This document shows, in pieces, positions 31,944-34,450 of a stretch of DNA of 34,450 bases. Numbering within the stretch: the first letter of the stretch is position 1; the number at the start of each line of letters is the position of its first letter. The stretch is from JAAYCI01 sp047972265 (lineage in GTDB: Bacteria > Bacillota > Clostridia > Oscillospirales > Ruminococcaceae): assembly GCA_047972265.1 (NCBI GenBank), contig JBKEAM010000083.1:1-34450 (forward strand). Reading direction: 5' to 3'. The position numbers were made by a program, and so were the translations under genes. The notes under the pieces were generated by a model. That model was not told the DNA's origin. It made no database searches and saw only the letters and a program-made list of their open reading frames with translations.

Positions 31944-34450
31944 TTATTCTTCGTCTTCGGGCAGCTTATCTTTTCGTAAATCTTCTTCTGCTACATCCAA
32001 AACTTCAAAGGTTTCTTCTTCTTCAGTTTCTTCTGTTTCTTCGTCATCTGCCTCTTCTATCGCATCTTCTTCTTCCAAAATCTCGTCGTCGCTCTCTTCT
32101 TCTGCTGCAAGGCGGGCCAATTCTTCTTCAGAAAGTGCCTCTTCCACCTCTTCTGCATCTGGTTTGGAAACTTCAGACTCATCTTCAGAATGCTCGGTAC
32201 GAGCCATGGTCACCACACGGTCACCCTCGGCCAAACGCATTACACGCACACCGCCGCCATAACGGCTTTGTTTGGTAATATCCACCGCATGCATACGGAT
32301 AATAATGCCCTCGAGAGAAATGAGAATGATATCGTCGCTGTCATCCAGCACCTTTACGGCTGCAACACTTCCGTTGCGGTAATTTAAAATACCCTTACCG
32401 CCACGGCGCTGCAAACGATATTCGGCCAAATCGGTACGGCGGCCCTTACCGGCCTCGCTTACGGTAAGCAAGGCAGCACCTTCGCGCAGGCAACCCACGC
32501 CAATTACGGTATCATCTTCCATTAAGCGGATGGCACGCACACCGCGCGAATTACGGCCAAGCACCCTTGCGTCGGTTTCGATAAAACGAATGGCACGCCC
32601 TTTTTGGGTTGCAACCACAAGCTCATCCTGCCCAGTGGTAATGCGGGCCCAAGCAAGTGCATCCCCATCTTCTAAACGGATTGCAATTAGGCCGCTTTTA
32701 CGTATATTTTTATAAGCAGAGAGAGGCGTACGTTTAATATACCCTTCGCGCGTAACCATGGTAACATAGCCTTCTTGGTTTTCTTTTGGTACCTGCATCA
32801 TGCTTGTTACTTTTTCGCCCTGTTGCAGTGGCAGCATATTAACAATATTTGCACCCTTGCTAATGCGGCTGCCCTCATATACCTGATAGCCTTTTAAGCG
32901 ATAAACGCGCCCAAGGTTTGTGGTAAACAAAATATAGTCGTGGCTGGATGCAACAAATAACTCTTCCACAAAGTCCTCGTCTTTATGAGAAAGACCAGAA
33001 ACACCACGGCCGCCACGGCGTTGGGTGTGATATTCTTTAGAAGATATACGCTTAATATAACCCGCATGTGTAAGGGTAAACACACAGTTTTCTTCGGGGA
33101 TAAGATCCTCGATATCCACTTCCCCCGATACTGCCGCAATTTCGGTGCGGCGATCATCACCAAACTTATCTTTAAGAAGCAGTAATTCCTCTTTAATAAC
33201 AGACTGTATTTTATCGTTGTCAGATAACAAATCCTGCCAAGAAGCAATCTTACGCTCTAAATCCTGGTATTCATTTTCAATTTTTTCAATTTCGAGCCCA
33301 GCCAATTGCCCCAAACGGAAAGCAACAATAGCAGTGGCCTGTACATCGTCAAATTCAAATTTTTCCATAATGGCAATCTTCGCTTCGGAAGAACCGCCCT
33401 TTGTTGCACGGATGGTGGCAATAACTTCATCTACAACATCTATTGCACGGCGCAGACCCTCAAGGATGTGAGCGCGGTCCTGTGCTTTTTTCAGGTCATA
33501 CTCTGTACGGCGTACAATAATCTCTTCCTGAAAGGTTAAATAACGCTGCAAAATGGTTTTTAAATCCATAATTTTAGGTTCGCCATTGTCCAGTGCCAGC
33601 ATAATAATGCCAATGGTGTCCTGCAATTGTGTCATATGATACAGCTTATTTAAAACCACCTGCGGGTTACCGTCTCGTTTTACCTCAACAACCACCCGCA
33701 TTCCTTCGCGGTTGGATTCGTCATTGATATCGGTAATACCCTCTATACGCTTCTCTTTTACAAGGCGGTCTATATCCTGCTGCATTTTTGCCTTGTTTAC
33801 CATATAGGGGATTTCGGTAATAACAATTTGAAAACGGCCGTTTGCTTTTTCTTCTATTTCGGCACGGCCGCGCAGAGTTAATTTACCACGCCCGGTTGCA
33901 TAAGCCGCACGAATACCGCTGCGCCCCATGATAATGCCGCCGGTTGGAAAATCGGGCCCTTTAATATGCTCCATCAATCCCGGCAGCTCTATTTCGGGAT
34001 TTTCGATTAGCGCAATTACACCATCTATTACCTCGCACAGGTTATGCGGAGGAATATTGGTTGCCATACCAACCGCAATACCGGTAGAGCCATTTACCAA
34101 AAGGTTGGGATAACGAGAGGGCAAAACACTTGGTTCTGTAGTGCGCTCGTCGTAGTTGGGCACAAAGTTAACCGTATCTTTTTCGATATTGGTCATCATT
34201 TCTACCGCCATACGGCTCATGCGAGCCTCGGTATAACGGTATGCAGCAGGCGGGTCACCATCTACAGAACCAAAGTTGCCCTGGCCTTCTACCAAAGGAT
34301 AGCGCATGCTAAAATCCTGCGCCAAACGTACCATAGCATCATAAACAGATGCGTCACCATGCGGGTGATAATCACCCAGCACAGCACCTACTGTGGTAGC
34401 GCTCTTTTTAAATGCGTGAGACGGATCGTTGCCCAGCTCGTGCATGGTAT
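31944..34450 (-). CDS. gyrA: DNA gyrase subunit A (5' end beyond the window)
   Basis: GyrA, about 835 residues visible; roughly the first 40 lie beyond the right edge. With GyrB it introduces negative supercoils. The winged-helix DNA-cleavage domain begins at MHELGNDPSHAFKKSATTVG, and the active-site tyrosine is in AAYRYTEARMS. The quinolone-determining region reads HPHGDASVYDAMVRLAQ, with Ala at the position of E. coli Ser83 and Asp at position 87. The C-terminal beta-pinwheel contains the GyrA box QRRGGKG, identifying gyrase rather than topoisomerase IV. The protein ends in an acidic tail of about 80 residues (for example EEALSEEELARLAAEEESDD), longer than in many relatives. No terminator is seen after the stop. 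Confidence 0.98.
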   Translation of the reverse strand, partial: TMHELGNDPSHAFKKSATTVGAVLGDYHPHGDASVYDAMVRLAQDFSMRYPLVEGQGNFGSVDGDPPAAYRYTEARMSRMAVEMMTNIEKDTVNFVPNYDERTTEPSVLPSRYPNLLVNGSTGIAVGMATNIPPHNLCEVIDGVIALIENPEIELPGLMEHIKGPDFPTGGIIMGRSGIRAAYATGRGKLTLRGRAEIEEKANGRFQIVITEIPYMVNKAKMQQDIDRLVKEKRIEGITDINDESNREGMRVVVEVKRDGNPQVVLNKLYHMTQLQDTIGIIMLALDNGEPKIMDLKTILQRYLTFQEEIIVRRTEYDLKKAQDRAHILEGLRRAIDVVDEVIATIRATKGGSSEAKIAIMEKFEFDDVQATAIVAFRLGQLAGLEIEKIENEYQDLERKIASWQDLLSDNDKIQSVIKEELLLLKDKFGDDRRTEIAAVSGEVDIEDLIPEENCVFTLTHAGYIKRISSKEYHTQRRGGRGVSGLSHKDEDFVEELFVASSHDYILFTTNLGRVYRLKGYQVYEGSRISKGANIVNMLPLQQGEKVTSMMQVPKENQEGYVTMVTREGYIKRTPLSAYKNIRKSGLIAIRLEDGDALAWARITTGQDELVVATQKGRAIRFIETDARVLGRNSRGVRAIRLMEDDTVIGVGCLREGAALLTVSEAGKGRRTDLAEYRLQRRGGKGILNYRNGSVAAVKVLDDSDDIILISLEGIIIRMHAVDITKQSRYGGGVRVMRLAEGDRVVTMARTEHSEDESEVSKPDAEEVEEALSEEELARLAAEEESDDEILEEEDAIEEADDEETEETEEEETFEVLDVAEEDLRKDKLPEDEE

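Noticed and set aside
31903..32262. Serine-rich plus-strand open frame
   Set aside because: It is the complement of the acidic GyrA tail; GAA/GAG codons read backwards give serine-rich translation.

Overview
The window looks like the chromosome of an anaerobic, low-to-mid GC, Gram-positive member of the Clostridia, probably the Oscillospiraceae/Ruminococcaceae side. The placement is inferred from gene content: a single-chain pyruvate:ferredoxin oxidoreductase, a 2Fe-type superoxide reductase (desulfoferrodoxin), a GlpA / FAD-oxidoreductase / DUF1667 operon with a GlpP antiterminator, DltA/DltC, a FemAB-type peptidoglycan enzyme, and Bacillota-like ribosome binding sites. No phage, insertion sequence, CRISPR array or rRNA was seen; there is one tRNA.

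Layout. 0.26-2.8 kb (+): a vanW-dltA-dltC cassette in which vanW carries an in-frame TAA. 2.9-3.8 kb (-): a DegV lipid-binding protein. 4.0-6.5 kb (+): a PAS-like/degenerate-GGDEF/EAL protein followed by a patatin-like phospholipase that is frameshifted at an A8 run. 6.6-9.3 kb (-): a membrane trypsin-like protease and a kinase-like protein lacking its N-lobe and catalytic residues. 9.5-12.7 kb (-): glpP, a membrane MutS-like ATPase, an Spx/ArsC-like protein and superoxide reductase. 13.0-16.2 kb (-): the three-gene glycerol-3-phosphate dehydrogenase operon, with a promoter and a leader terminator that is a plausible GlpP target. 16.3-17.45 kb (-): a GNAT acetyltransferase, a VOC-fold protein and tRNA-Arg(CCG). 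17.8-22.5 kb (+): a large membrane-anchored GGDEF-EAL protein, a FemAB-family transferase and xanthine phosphoribosyltransferase. 22.7-26.7 kb (-): a small membrane protein and nifJ. 27.0-27.6 kb (+): a NUDIX ADP-ribose pyrophosphatase. 27.7-31.9 kb (-): small membrane proteins, a DUF4173-type membrane protein, and an XRE regulator/DUF2975 pair. 31.9 kb to the edge (-): gyrA without its 5' end.

Themes. Cell-envelope functions recur (VanW/Dlt, FemAB, patatin, DegV, protease/pseudokinase, DUF2975 and DUF4173 proteins). Two c-di-GMP proteins are present, one apparently a phosphodiesterase only and one with both catalytic signatures. Redox and central metabolism is represented by nifJ, superoxide reductase and the Glp operon. 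The observations most worth following are: the minimal vanW-dltA-dltC cassette with no dltB or dltD beside it; two apparent gene disruptions (a nonsense codon in vanW, a homopolymer frameshift in the patatin gene); a near-identical 18-bp motif at the promoters of the DUF2975-regulator operon and of the DUF4173 gene; the leader terminator ahead of glpA; and the membrane protease/pseudokinase pair. Clear hairpin terminators separate most transcription units.
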